From: Methylobacterium ajmalii
GTDB taxonomy: Bacteria > Pseudomonadota > Alphaproteobacteria > Rhizobiales > Beijerinckiaceae
Direction of reading: 5' to 3'
NCBI RefSeq assembly: GCF_016613415.1
Contig: NZ_JACWCT010000142.1
Span: 1-64,000 of the forward strand
Length of the DNA stretch: 64,000 nt
Part shown: piece by piece, positions 56,764-64,000 of the stretch
Layout: the number at the start of each line of letters is the position of its first letter
How positions within the stretch are numbered: position 1 is the first letter of the stretch
Notes under the pieces: generated by a model
Database searches by the model: none
What the model saw: only the letters and a program-made list of their open reading frames with translations
Told to the model about the DNA's origin: nothing
Made by a program: the position numbers and the translations under genes

Positions 56764-56920
56764 GGCGAACACCGCGTGGACCGTGCTCAACGGTCGGAAC
56801 GCTGATGCAAGGGAGGACGCTGGACGTCATGGCCGAGATTGTCAGGTTGCCCGGCCGGTCCACACGCGACACCGGGGCCCTCCAGGACCCGCCAGCCGCC
56901 ACCCGGCGGCCCCGCAGGTG

Positions 56921-58396
56921 ATGGGTGCGCTGGGCTTGCGCCTCGTCGGTGCGATGACGCTTGCCGGCCTGACCTCGGCCTGCCTCGTCGGACCGGACTA
57001 TGCGCGTCCCTCGGCCGAGACCCCGCTGGCTTTCAAGGAAGCCTCCGGCTCCCCTGAGCCAGGTTGGCGGGCGGCCAGGCCGAGCGACGCGGTCCCGCGC
57101 GGCGACTGGTGGTCGGTCTTCCGCGATCCGGTCCTCGACGGCCTGATCCGCGCCATCGACGTCGACAACCAGACCCTGCGCCAAGCAATCTCTCGGTACG
57201 AGCAGGCCAGAGCCGTGGTCCGGCAGGCGCGCGCCCAGCTCTTCCCGACCATGATCGGTGCACCCAGCATCCGGCAATCCGGGAGTGGCAACGAGGCAGA
57301 GACCACCCTGACCCTGCAAGGCTCGGCCAGTTGGGAGCTCGACCTGTTCGGCCGCATTCGCCGCCAGATCGAGAGCGGCACGGCCTCCGCTCAGGCCAGC
57401 GCTGCCGGCCTCGCGCTCGTGCGCCTCACGAGCCAAGCGGAACTCGCCACGAACTATTTCCAGCTGCGCTATCAGGAGTCGCTCCGGCGGCTCCTGAACG
57501 ACACCGTCGCGGGCTACAAGCGCAGCCTAGCGATCACCCAGAACCAGTACGCGGCCGGTGTCGCCGCCCGCTCGGACGTGATCACCGCGCAGACCCAGCT
57601 CCAGACAACCGAGGCCTTGAGCATCGCGGTTGAGCTGGACCAGGCGACCTTCGCGCATGCCATCGCGGTCCTGAGCGGCCGGCCTCCCTCGGAGATCACG
57701 ATCCCACGCGGGCAACTCGCCGCACGGCCGCCCAGCATACCCGTGAGCGTGCCCTCGACGCTGCTGGAGCGGCGCCCGGATGTGGCCCAAGCCGAGCGCT
57801 TGGTGCAGGCGCAGAGCGAGCAGATCGGCGTCGCTGTGGCGGCCTTCTACCCGAGCGTGAGCCTGTCGGGTTCAGGGGGCCTCTCCGGCGATCCGACCGC
57901 TGCGCTGTTTGCGGCCGAGAACCAGTTCTGGTCGGTGACCGGGGCCGCAACGGAGGTCTTGTTCGACGGCGGCGCCCGCTCGGCCGCCCAGCAGGCGGCG
58001 CGGGCCGCCTATGAGGCGGCCGTCGCGATGTACCGGCAGACGGTGCTGACGGCGTTCCGTGAGGTTGAGGACGGCTTGGCAGGAGTGCGCATTCTGGCAC
58101 GGCAGCAGGTGGTGCGGCAGGCTGCCGTGGCGTCCGCCAGCCGCGCCGTGGAGATCGCGCTCAACGAGTACCGGGCGGGCACACAAAACTACACCACGGT
58201 GGTGACCGCGCAGGCGCTGGAGTTGAGCAACCGCGTCGCAGCACTGCAGGTCCAGGCCAGCCGCTTCACCACGGCCATTGCGCTGATCCGGGCCTTAGGG
58301 GGTGGCTGGGACACGCGCAGTCTGCCGACGCGGCAGGAGGTCATCGCGGCTCGCCTGCCAGTCGACAGCGGGCAACCCCTGCGCGTAGACGAGTGA
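56921..58396 (+). CDS. RND outer membrane efflux lipoprotein (OprM/NodT/CzcC-like)
   Basis: This forms the outer membrane channel of a tripartite pump. The ATG at 56921 gives 491 residues and a lipobox LTSAC that places the lipid Cys near residue 21, followed by VGPDYARP, the standard mature start. Two TolC-type repeats follow: DWWSVFRDPVLDGLIRAIDV with NQTLRQAISRYEQARAVVRQ, and RRPDVAQAERLVQAQSEQIG with YPSVSLSGSGG. Near the end it reads AGTQNYTTVVTAQALELSN and FTTAIALIRALGGGWDTRSL. It is intact and the only complete outer membrane factor in the window, so it may serve CzcBA. Confidence 0.9.
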   Translation: MGALGLRLVGAMTLAGLTSACLVGPDYARPSAETPLAFKEASGSPEPGWRAARPSDAVPRGDWWSVFRDPVLDGLIRAIDVDNQTLRQAISRYEQARAVVRQARAQLFPTMIGAPSIRQSGSGNEAETTLTLQGSASWELDLFGRIRRQIESGTASAQASAAGLALVRLTSQAELATNYFQLRYQESLRRLLNDTVAGYKRSLAITQNQYAAGVAARSDVITAQTQLQTTEALSIAVELDQATFAHAIAVLSGRPPSEITIPRGQLAARPPSIPVSVPSTLLERRPDVAQAERLVQAQSEQIGVAVAAFYPSVSLSGSGGLSGDPTAALFAAENQFWSVTGAATEVLFDGGARSAAQQAARAAYEAAVAMYRQTVLTAFREVEDGLAGVRILARQQVVRQAAVASASRAVEIALNEYRAGTQNYTTVVTAQALELSNRVAALQVQASRFTTAIALIRALGGGWDTRSLPTRQEVIAARLPVDSGQPLRVDE

Positions 58397-58587
58397 GCCC
58401 TCGGCCATTTGTGCATCGCGTTCTTGGGCGGCAAATCTTGACCGTAAGGCAGGAGATCAGGTGGTGCGCCCGAGGCGATGAGCTTCAAGATACTGGTGCG
58501 GGACGGCAGACCAGCGACTGGCGTAGCGTCATCAAAGTGGGGCTATGCATGAGGATCTGCCCTGCGCCGGCGGCGTGTGTCCCAAGA

Positions 58588-60099
58588 ATGATCGTCCCCA
58601 TGCAGCCCTTGCAGCGTCCCCTCGTCCTATGGCTGGCCCTGGCTATGGCTACCCAGGCGGCATGGGCCCAAACGCCTCCCGAGGAGGCGGCACGGATCGC
58701 GTTCGAACCGAACTTCCGTGGCCGACCCGGGGGTGCCGGCAACGATCCCCAGACCTCGGTGGCGCAGCCCGACTTCTCGGCCAGGCCTTCCGCTAACCTG
58801 AACACCTCGATCCAGGATCCGCTGGAGCCGTACGGCGATCCATTTGGTGCCCGCAGCTTCCTGAGGACGAGGGGTATCGCGTATAGCCTCACCTATGTCG
58901 GCGAGAGCTTCGGCAACGTCACCGGCGGCGCACGGCGCGGCGGCATCGCCGCGGGCCGTCTCGACTTCCAGTTCGATGCCGACCTGGACACCCTGATGGG
59001 TTGGCACGGCGCGGCTTTCCACACCAACCTCTACCAGATTCACGGCACCGGCCTGTCACGCTATTTCGTCAACAACTTCATGTCGGTCAGCGCGATCGAG
59101 GCGCTACCATCCTCGCGCCTCTACGAACTCTGGGTCGAGCAGAGGTTTTTCGACGGCCAACTCGGGATCAGGGTCGGCCAACTCGCGACCGACACGGAGT
59201 TCGCGGTCAGCCAAACCGGAACCCTGTTCCTCAATTCGACCTTCGGCTGGCCCAACATCATGGCCTCCGTCATTCCGAGCGGCGGACCGATCTATCCGCT
59301 TGCCGTTCCGGCCGTGCGGGCGAAGTACGTGCCGAACCGGAATTTCTCGCTGCAAGCCGGCATCTACGATGGTGACCCGGCGGGACCGCTGCGCCCCGAC
59401 AACCGCCCCGATCCGCAGCGGCGCAACCGCACCGGCACGAATTTCCGCACGAACGACCCTGCCCTGGTGATCGCGGAGGCCGCGTATGCCTACGGCCTCG
59501 AGGCCGACGACAACGTCGAGCCGGGCACCGTGACGCTCGGCGGCTGGCATCATTTCGGTCGCTTCGGCAGCCCACGCTTCGATCGGAGCGGAGGCTCGCT
59601 TGCGAACCCATCCAGCAGCGGCCTTGCGCGCCGCTTCCGGGGCAATAGTGGCATCTACGGCATCGTCGATCAGACCATCTACCGGGAGCCCGACGACCCG
59701 AACGATGGCGCCAGCGTGTTCGTGCGCCTGTCCGGTTCGCCCTCGGGTCGCAATCTGCTCGACCTCTACCTCGATGCCGGGATCGGCTATAAGGGTCTGC
59801 TGCCCGGCCGTTCGGACGATACGATCGGCATAGCTTTTGCTGTCGAGCGCATCTCGAAGAGCGCTCGAGGATTTGATCGCGACACCCTTCTGTTCGGTGG
59901 CGCGCCTAGCCCGAGGCGCAGCAGCGAGGCCTTGCTGGAGGTCAGCTACCAAGCCATCCTCGGGCCCGGCGTTACCGTGCAGCCGGACTTCCAGTACGTG
60001 TTCCGGCCAAGTGGCGGCATCGCTAATCCGCGCGACCCGTACGGGCGGCGGATCCGGAATGCGGCCGTGTTTGGCCTGCGCGCGACAATCCGCTACTGA
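58588..60099 (+). CDS. OprB family carbohydrate-selective porin
   Basis: The product is about 503 residues (ATG at 58588; another at 58600). A signal (LVLWLALAMATQAAWA) precedes a long linker, then barrel strands: RSFLRTRGIAYSLTYVGESF and RRGGIAAGRLDFQFDADLDT open the OprB domain, and ELWVEQRFFDGQLGIRVGQL ATDTEF is its most conserved segment. It ends VFGLRATIRY with an aromatic last residue, as outer membrane barrels do. It would pass sugars or similar solutes. No transporter is adjacent. Confidence 0.88.
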   Translation: MIVPMQPLQRPLVLWLALAMATQAAWAQTPPEEAARIAFEPNFRGRPGGAGNDPQTSVAQPDFSARPSANLNTSIQDPLEPYGDPFGARSFLRTRGIAYSLTYVGESFGNVTGGARRGGIAAGRLDFQFDADLDTLMGWHGAAFHTNLYQIHGTGLSRYFVNNFMSVSAIEALPSSRLYELWVEQRFFDGQLGIRVGQLATDTEFAVSQTGTLFLNSTFGWPNIMASVIPSGGPIYPLAVPAVRAKYVPNRNFSLQAGIYDGDPAGPLRPDNRPDPQRRNRTGTNFRTNDPALVIAEAAYAYGLEADDNVEPGTVTLGGWHHFGRFGSPRFDRSGGSLANPSSSGLARRFRGNSGIYGIVDQTIYREPDDPNDGASVFVRLSGSPSGRNLLDLYLDAGIGYKGLLPGRSDDTIGIAFAVERISKSARGFDRDTLLFGGAPSPRRSSEALLEVSYQAILGPGVTVQPDFQYVFRPSGGIANPRDPYGRRIRNAAVFGLRATIRY

Positions 60100-60179
60100 A
60101 CGGCACTTGCGATGCCGATTCGTCGTGCGCGCATGATGTCGTCGGCGAGTCCAGGCAGCCCAGGGTGTCAACACGAGGG

Positions 60180-60599
60180 ATCTCACGATCGTGTCGCACC
60201 AGCCATTGGTGGCGGACAGCTCGGCGTCCGGGTTGTCGGAGTGTAAGTCTTCGATGGCCGTCAGCGCGGTTGCCTTGGCGACATCGGCCGCTTGTCTCAG
60301 GACGAGCAGGACCTCATCCTCGGGGATCCCTTGGCTGACACTTCGTTCTTCACCTCCTGCGCGTAGAAGCGAAGGTCTCCCCGCTTGCCGGCCGTCTCGG
60401 CCAGGAAGGAGGGATCGCGCGCGGCGCAGACATTTCCCTCCATCAGCATGAGACCGGCCGGCGCGAGCAATCGCGTCAGCATGCCGAGATCTAAAGATGC
60501 TGCCAGGTTGTTCGTGGGCACGGCGGTCAGGCCAGCGAGAGCCACGGCGGCAACGATGTGCTTTGAGAGCTTGCAGCGCATCAGCATTATCCTGAACAT
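60180..60599 (-). pseudogene. Small secreted protein gene with a frameshift
   Basis: From an ATG near 60599 the frame encodes a signal (IVAAVALAGLTAVPTNNLAA), then GNVCAARDPSFLAETAGKRG and DLRFYAQEVKNEVSA. It then shifts and ends at 60297. In the next frame the sequence goes on sensibly: IPEDEVLLVLRQAADVAKAT, ALTAIEDLHSDNPDAELSAT, NGWCDTIV. The shift lies at the AAGGGA run near 60335. A sequencing error in this run would restore an intact gene of about 140 residues. Confidence 0.65.
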
Positions 60600-60993
60600 T
60601 TTTGCCTCAAGACCCAAAGCCGGAATCAGTGAGACCGACTCTGCGCCATTGGTCTTGTGCTCAGCGCCACATGCGCGACCGCTATGCCGTCAGTTTGTCC
60701 GACATCGTTGTACGTCACGAATCGCCAAGCTGCGACTCACTCTCCCGCCAGCACTTGCCCGAGCTGAAGTTTGAGTGTCGCTCAAGCCACGACCATTTGC
60801 GCCCGATGATAGTTCAACGATACTCGATCAGAAGCCAAGCATCGGCACAATGCCCCACTCCTACCCCTGGGAACCTTGCTGCGCCACCGCCGTTAATTCA
60901 CGACTGCCCAGGCCTGCTCAAGAGGGGTGCGGCGAGCTACCATCCGGCAGATGACCTATGTCCCTGGGTGATGCTCAATGAGGAAAATGTGCC
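60600..60993. other. Intergenic stretch before the Gly/His repeat gene
   Basis: About 390 bases with no recognised gene. It must hold the start signals of the two divergent genes on either side. I saw no clear palindrome. Confidence 0.4.
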
Positions 60994-61470
60994 ATGCACG
61001 TCAGGTTCAGAGTGGCCCGTATCACCGGTTACGCCGCGCTTGCGTTGCTGACCGGTAGCTTTGTGGGATCTATCCCGGCAGCTGCGCAGCACCATGGCGG
61101 TCATGGCGGGTTCGGTGGTCATGGCGGGTTCGGTGGTCACGGCGGGTTCGGTGGTCACGGCGGGTTCGGTGGTCACGGCGGGTTCGGTGGTCATGGGCTG
61201 CGCCATGGCTACTACGGTGGGCACGGGGGCTATGGAGGCCATTATGGCTACCGTCGCCACGGCCACTTCGGTTACGGTGCAGCGGGTCTGCTCGGTGGTT
61301 TTGCGCTCGGAGCTTTGGCCGCGAGCCCGGCCTACTACGGATACGGCTACCCTGCGGCTTACGGGTATGGTTATCCGGCCTATTACGGCGGTGACTGTCA
61401 CCTCGTGCGGCGGCGCTTCATCGGAGCTTATGGCGGAACCTACATCCGCCGGGTTCGCGTCTGCGACTAG
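60994..61470 (+). CDS. Secreted Gly/His-rich protein with tandem GHGGFG repeats
   Basis: The 158-residue product has a signal (ITGYAALALLTGSFVGSIPA, then AAA) and then five perfect GHGGFG hexapeptides starting near residue 36, followed by a Tyr/Gly/His segment and a short membrane-like stretch (GAAGLLGGFALGALAASPAY), a YGYGYPA repeat, and a C-terminal GGDCHLVRRRFIGAYGG with RRVRVCD, which may form a disulfide. The C-terminal Cys module is common in small secreted proteins of Methylobacterium-like genomes. The His repeats suggest metal or surface binding. Confidence 0.7.
   Translation: MHVRFRVARITGYAALALLTGSFVGSIPAAAQHHGGHGGFGGHGGFGGHGGFGGHGGFGGHGGFGGHGLRHGYYGGHGGYGGHYGYRRHGHFGYGAAGLLGGFALGALAASPAYYGYGYPAAYGYGYPAYYGGDCHLVRRRFIGAYGGTYIRRVRVCD
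61099..61188 (+). repeat. 18-bp tandem repeat, five copies
   Basis: Unit GGTCAYGGCGGGTTCGGT repeats five times with only C/T variation at the His codon. It encodes GHGGFG. Near-identity of the copies implies recent expansion and likely copy-number variation between strains. Confidence 0.9.
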
Positions 61471-61514
61471 ACCTCGGCAGAGCCTCAGCGTACGGTCAAG
61501 CGAACTTGATCAAA

Positions 61515-61646
61515 TTATGATGCTGGAAAGCACGCGGACGCGTCGAACCGCGGCCAGCACAGCCAGTCGATCGAGCCGTCGCGCGCCACGAGCGCGGCCG
61601 CCTCGCAGCCGCCGATCAGGGCATAGTCCTCGATCCGGGAAGGCAT
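61515..61646 (-). pseudogene. GH15-type glycosidase, N-terminal remnant
   Basis: From ATG at 61646 a 43-residue frame reads [43 protein letters not shown] and stops at 61515. The string [29 protein letters not shown] is the unmistakable start of bacterial GH15 glucoamylase/trehalase-like enzymes of about 600 residues. The rest is absent. Confidence 0.85.
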
Positions 61647-61668
61647 GGCCGTGGCCTGCGATAGGCAC

Positions 61669-62070
61669 TCAGGTCTTCCGGACCTTTTCCTCTTCCTGCA
61701 GGACCTCGTTCTCGACCTGCACGGTGACGTGGCGCGTGTCGAACTCGGCCGCCATGACCTGCTGCACCGCCTTGAGGATGCGCGCGGCCTCGGCCATGTC
61801 GGTCACGACGACATGCGCGCTCATGGCGTCGATGCCAGAGCTGATCGAGCGCACGTGCAGGTCGTGGACGGAGCGCACGCCCGGGATCGCCAGCAACTGG
61901 CGCTCGACGATGCGCGTGATCAATGACGCGACTTGCGAGCCCTTGACGCCGTGCGCAGCCTCGTAGGCATCCAGCGGTTGAGCCCGCGCGCCCTGTGCCT
62001 GCGCTCCAGGTGCGGCCAGAGCGAGCATGAGGAGGCCGGCAACGGGGGCGTGGTGGTAGGCATTCGGCAT
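61669..62070 (-). CDS. Secreted stand-alone CDF C-terminal (metal-binding dimer) domain
   Basis: The ATG at 62070 gives 133 residues. Residues 1-28 form an export signal ([20 protein letters not shown]). From about residue 50 the product follows the cytoplasmic C-terminal domain of CDF exporters: [60 protein letters not shown] and [15 protein letters not shown]. It aligns without gaps to the last 80 residues of the CzcD-like protein at 43141-44055, sharing IPGV..VHDLHV, SG.DAMS.H.VV and EF...HVT.Q.E. The membrane part is absent. A periplasmic metal-binding protein or chaperone is the likely role. Confidence 0.8.
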   Translation of the reverse strand: MPNAYHHAPVAGLLMLALAAPGAQAQGARAQPLDAYEAAHGVKGSQVASLITRIVERQLLAIPGVRSVHDLHVRSISSGIDAMSAHVVVTDMAEAARILKAVQQVMAAEFDTRHVTVQVENEVLQEEEKVRKT

Positions 62071-62373
62071 CTGCGATCTCACGGACGAACCTTCCTCAGC
62101 AGCGTTCGGGTTGGCGGGTGCGATCCACGCCATGGTACGCCTGCAACCGCCTTCCTTACCAGCCCGGCTTGTCGCAGTGTCGCCGGCCGTGCTCGCGCTC
62201 GGAACTGCCCCCGACACCGGATCCAAGTCTGAACGCACAGCAGAGCGTAGAGTGCCGCCAAGCCGGATTTGCGTCCAACGTTGCACGGGAGAGCCGCCGT
62301 CGCGAACCGTCCAATCACTCCTGCGTTAAGGCCGCACAGCTTTGCGGCTGCCCACCAAGCTACAGGAGACGCC

Positions 62374-62964
62374 ATGTCCCGGATCGCCCTTTCCCTCGCT
62401 CCGCTCCTCTTCCTTTCCGGATTTGCTGCGGCCCAGACGAGCCCGCCTACCCAGGCGCCGGCCCCTGCGGCTGCCCCTCCGGGTGCTGCGCAACCTGCCC
62501 ACGGCACGACCGGTCACAAGGAGCGTGAGCACGAAGGTTTGCAGACCGCCAAGGTCTCGCTCGCCCAGGCGCTCGACACGGCCGAGAGCAAGGGACCTGG
62601 TCGCGCGATCGAGGCGGACTTCGAGAGCGGGAACGGCAAACCGTACTTTGAAATCAAGGTGCTCGGCAGCGATGGTAAGCTCACCGACCACCACATCGAC
62701 GCGACCACGGGGCAGGTGACCAAGAGCGACAACCACCCGATCGAGAGCTACTTCATCCGCCTGAAGCCGTCCGACGTGCAGAACGCCCCCACGAGCCTGA
62801 AGCAGGCGGTCGCGACCGCCGAGCAGAAGGCAGGCGGCAAGGCGGCCGAGGCCGAGGTCGAGCGTGAGGCCAGCAGCGTGCAGTACAAGATCACGGTGAT
62901 GACCGGCAGCCAGTCGCAGAAGATCAGGGTCGGGGCGGACGGAAAGATCATGCCGAGCAAGTAG
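62374..62964 (+). CDS. Secreted PepSY-domain protein
   Basis: The ATG at 62374 with AGGAGA upstream gives 196 residues. A signal (ALSLAPLLFLSGFAAA) and Pro/Ala linker precede two PepSY modules: VSLAQALDTAESKGPGRAIE with YFEIKVLGSDGKLTDHHIDA, and TSLKQAVATAEQKAGGKAAE with VQYKITVMTGSQSQKIRVGA. PepSY domains are small periplasmic folds linked to protease control or metal stress. A short His-bearing linker (HGTTGHKEREHE) is notable. Confidence 0.85.
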   Translation: MSRIALSLAPLLFLSGFAAAQTSPPTQAPAPAAAPPGAAQPAHGTTGHKEREHEGLQTAKVSLAQALDTAESKGPGRAIEADFESGNGKPYFEIKVLGSDGKLTDHHIDATTGQVTKSDNHPIESYFIRLKPSDVQNAPTSLKQAVATAEQKAGGKAAEAEVEREASSVQYKITVMTGSQSQKIRVGADGKIMPSK

Positions 62965-63011
62965 GTCGGCAGGGCTGGGCGGAGTTGTCGGCTCCGCCCG
63001 GACCGCTCCGA

Positions 63012-64000
63012 TCAGCGGGCCGTAGACGGGACGCGGCTCTCGTCTGCCGATGGCTCCAGGTCGGTTCGTGTGCCATCCGAGAGATCCTCAGACGGCTGAC
63101 CGGTGAGAGCGCTGCGCACCAAGGCCACAAGGCGGCGTCCGTTGATCAGGAACAGAAGGCCGGCTAGGCCGAGATAGACCCAGGCGAGCCAGGTCAGCGT
63201 CGCGATCGTGCGCGCCTCGTCGTTGCGGTAGACGAAGGCGAGCCCGACCTGCACGGCAAACAGCCCGGCCAGAGCCAGCGCGGACCAGAGGCCGAGGCGC
63301 AGGCGCAGCAGGAGCGCGATGCCGAGCAGCGACTGGGCCGCTGTCAGGAAGAACTCCTCGCCCTGGCGCGCATCGAGCGGCAGGGGGCTCATCGCGCCCG
63401 CGCCGACGCTCAGGGCGAGCGGCAGCATGCCGACGAGCAGCGTCCACTGGTTGATCTTGTCGCTGATCATGGCGATCAGCCCGTCGCCGGCGCGGTTGGC
63501 CAGCACGAACAGCACCGCCACCGAGATGGCCGGCGCCTCGCTGGCCAGGGGCGCCAGCCACTGGATCAGCAGAAACTCGTTGAGCCCGATCGCCCGGCCG
63601 GTGCCCACCATGGCCTCGGCGAAGGGTTCGGCCGAGGCGAGGATGACGCCGCAGGCCACGGCCACCAGAGCCCCGATCGCGGCCCATTGCTGGCCGGGAG
63701 ACAAGGCGTTTAGAGCGGCAGCTGGCCCCGGCTCCTCCGCCTCGTCCGGATTGTCGCTCTTCTGAAGGTTGCGCACGCGCCAGACGTAGGCCGCAAAGAT
63801 GGCCGCGAGCACGGCGAAATCCACGACGGAAATGCTGCGCTTGAACAGGATCACGAAGGCGTAGAGGCTGGCAAGCAGCAGGAAGCCCATCTCGACGGCA
63901 TTGACAGGGGCAAGATCGACCGCGCGGTGCCGGTCCTTCGTCCAATGCAGGAACACCATCAGGGGCCAGGCCAAGCCGACGAGCAACCGGTTGGCGCCGG
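63012..64000 (-). CDS. CaCA-type sodium/calcium exchanger family protein (partial)
   Basis: The frame is open at the right edge, so the N-terminus is missing. At least 324 residues remain, with about nine hydrophobic segments. The first visible residues continue as GANRLLVGLAWPLMVFLHW. The helix GLNEFLLIQWLAPLASEAPA followed by ISDKINQWTLLVGMLPL has the layout of the second alpha repeat of CaCA exchangers (E/S-x-P-E and G/D-x-N segments), though diverged. The C-terminus is a hydrophilic tail of about 35 residues. Its partner ion is unclear. Confidence 0.65.
   Translation of the reverse strand, partial: GANRLLVGLAWPLMVFLHWTKDRHRAVDLAPVNAVEMGFLLLASLYAFVILFKRSISVVDFAVLAAIFAAYVWRVRNLQKSDNPDEAEEPGPAAALNALSPGQQWAAIGALVAVACGVILASAEPFAEAMVGTGRAIGLNEFLLIQWLAPLASEAPAISVAVLFVLANRAGDGLIAMISDKINQWTLLVGMLPLALSVGAGAMSPLPLDARQGEEFFLTAAQSLLGIALLLRLRLGLWSALALAGLFAVQVGLAFVYRNDEARTIATLTWLAWVYLGLAGLLFLINGRRLVALVRSALTGQPSEDLSDGTRTDLEPSADESRVPSTAR

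Noticed and set aside
61099-61188. Regular repeats that might be a CRISPR array
   Set aside because: The 18-bp units are tandem with no spacers and encode a clean hexapeptide repeat in a secreted protein.

Overview
The window is GC-rich (roughly 70% by eye) alphaproteobacterial DNA, most likely from the Rhizobiales and probably Methylobacterium or a close relative. The evidence is a class II flagellar system with the alphaproteobacterial regulator FliX, a DksA of the single-cysteine type, DUF6538-type integrases and rhizobial dispersed repeats. No rRNA or species-specific marker is present, so the genus is inferred.

Positions 1-25,000 are a conserved flagellar and motility region: a DUF6468 protein, fliM and fliL on the minus strand; flgF-flgG-flgA-flgH on the plus strand; then dksA, an SGNH/MBOAT acyl-transfer pair and a chemoreceptor on the minus strand; fliX diverging from flgI, a rod-binding flgJ-type gene and an flgN-like gene; and flgL, flgK and flgE on the minus strand. 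A metabolic cargo block (iron alcohol dehydrogenase, periplasmic binding protein, GST, LysR regulator) lies between the flgI and flgL groups. Three flagellar control regions (flgF, flgI, flgE) each carry a GG-N10-GC sigma-54 promoter and a GGCA-N5-TGCC palindrome that resembles the Caulobacter ftr element bound by FlbD, the partner of FliX.

Positions 25,000-29,100 hold a BLUF photoreceptor, a single-domain response regulator, prfC, an SDR enzyme and tRNA-Gln(UUG).

From tRNA-Gln onward the window is an accessory island. A tyrosine integrase follows the tRNA, then a scrapyard of mobile elements: an IS110 transposase abutting a truncated serine recombinase, an IS66 tail, two truncated outer-membrane genes, and an ISL3 element inserted eight bases inside the tip of an IS21 element. 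After these comes a metal homeostasis cluster: DUF2171 protein, P1B-type Zn/Cd/Pb ATPase, CDF exporter, ZIP-like transporter, MgtC, a small CzcI-like protein, CzcB and CzcA. The rest holds secreted proteins rich in His and Gly, an orphan flgB, an IS66 element of the single-gene type, an outer membrane efflux lipoprotein, an OprB porin, several pseudogenes, a secreted stand-alone CDF C-terminal domain, a PepSY protein and part of a CaCA-type exchanger that runs off the right edge.

Together the right half reads as a metal-resistance island: cytoplasmic efflux (ATPase, CDF), trans-envelope efflux (CzcBA, probably with the outer membrane lipoprotein near 57 kb), and periplasmic metal-binding proteins. 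The most unusual items are the secreted CDF domain, the paired secreted paralogues at 35.7 and 50.6 kb, the shared flagellar operator, the nested insertion sequences and the stray flgB.
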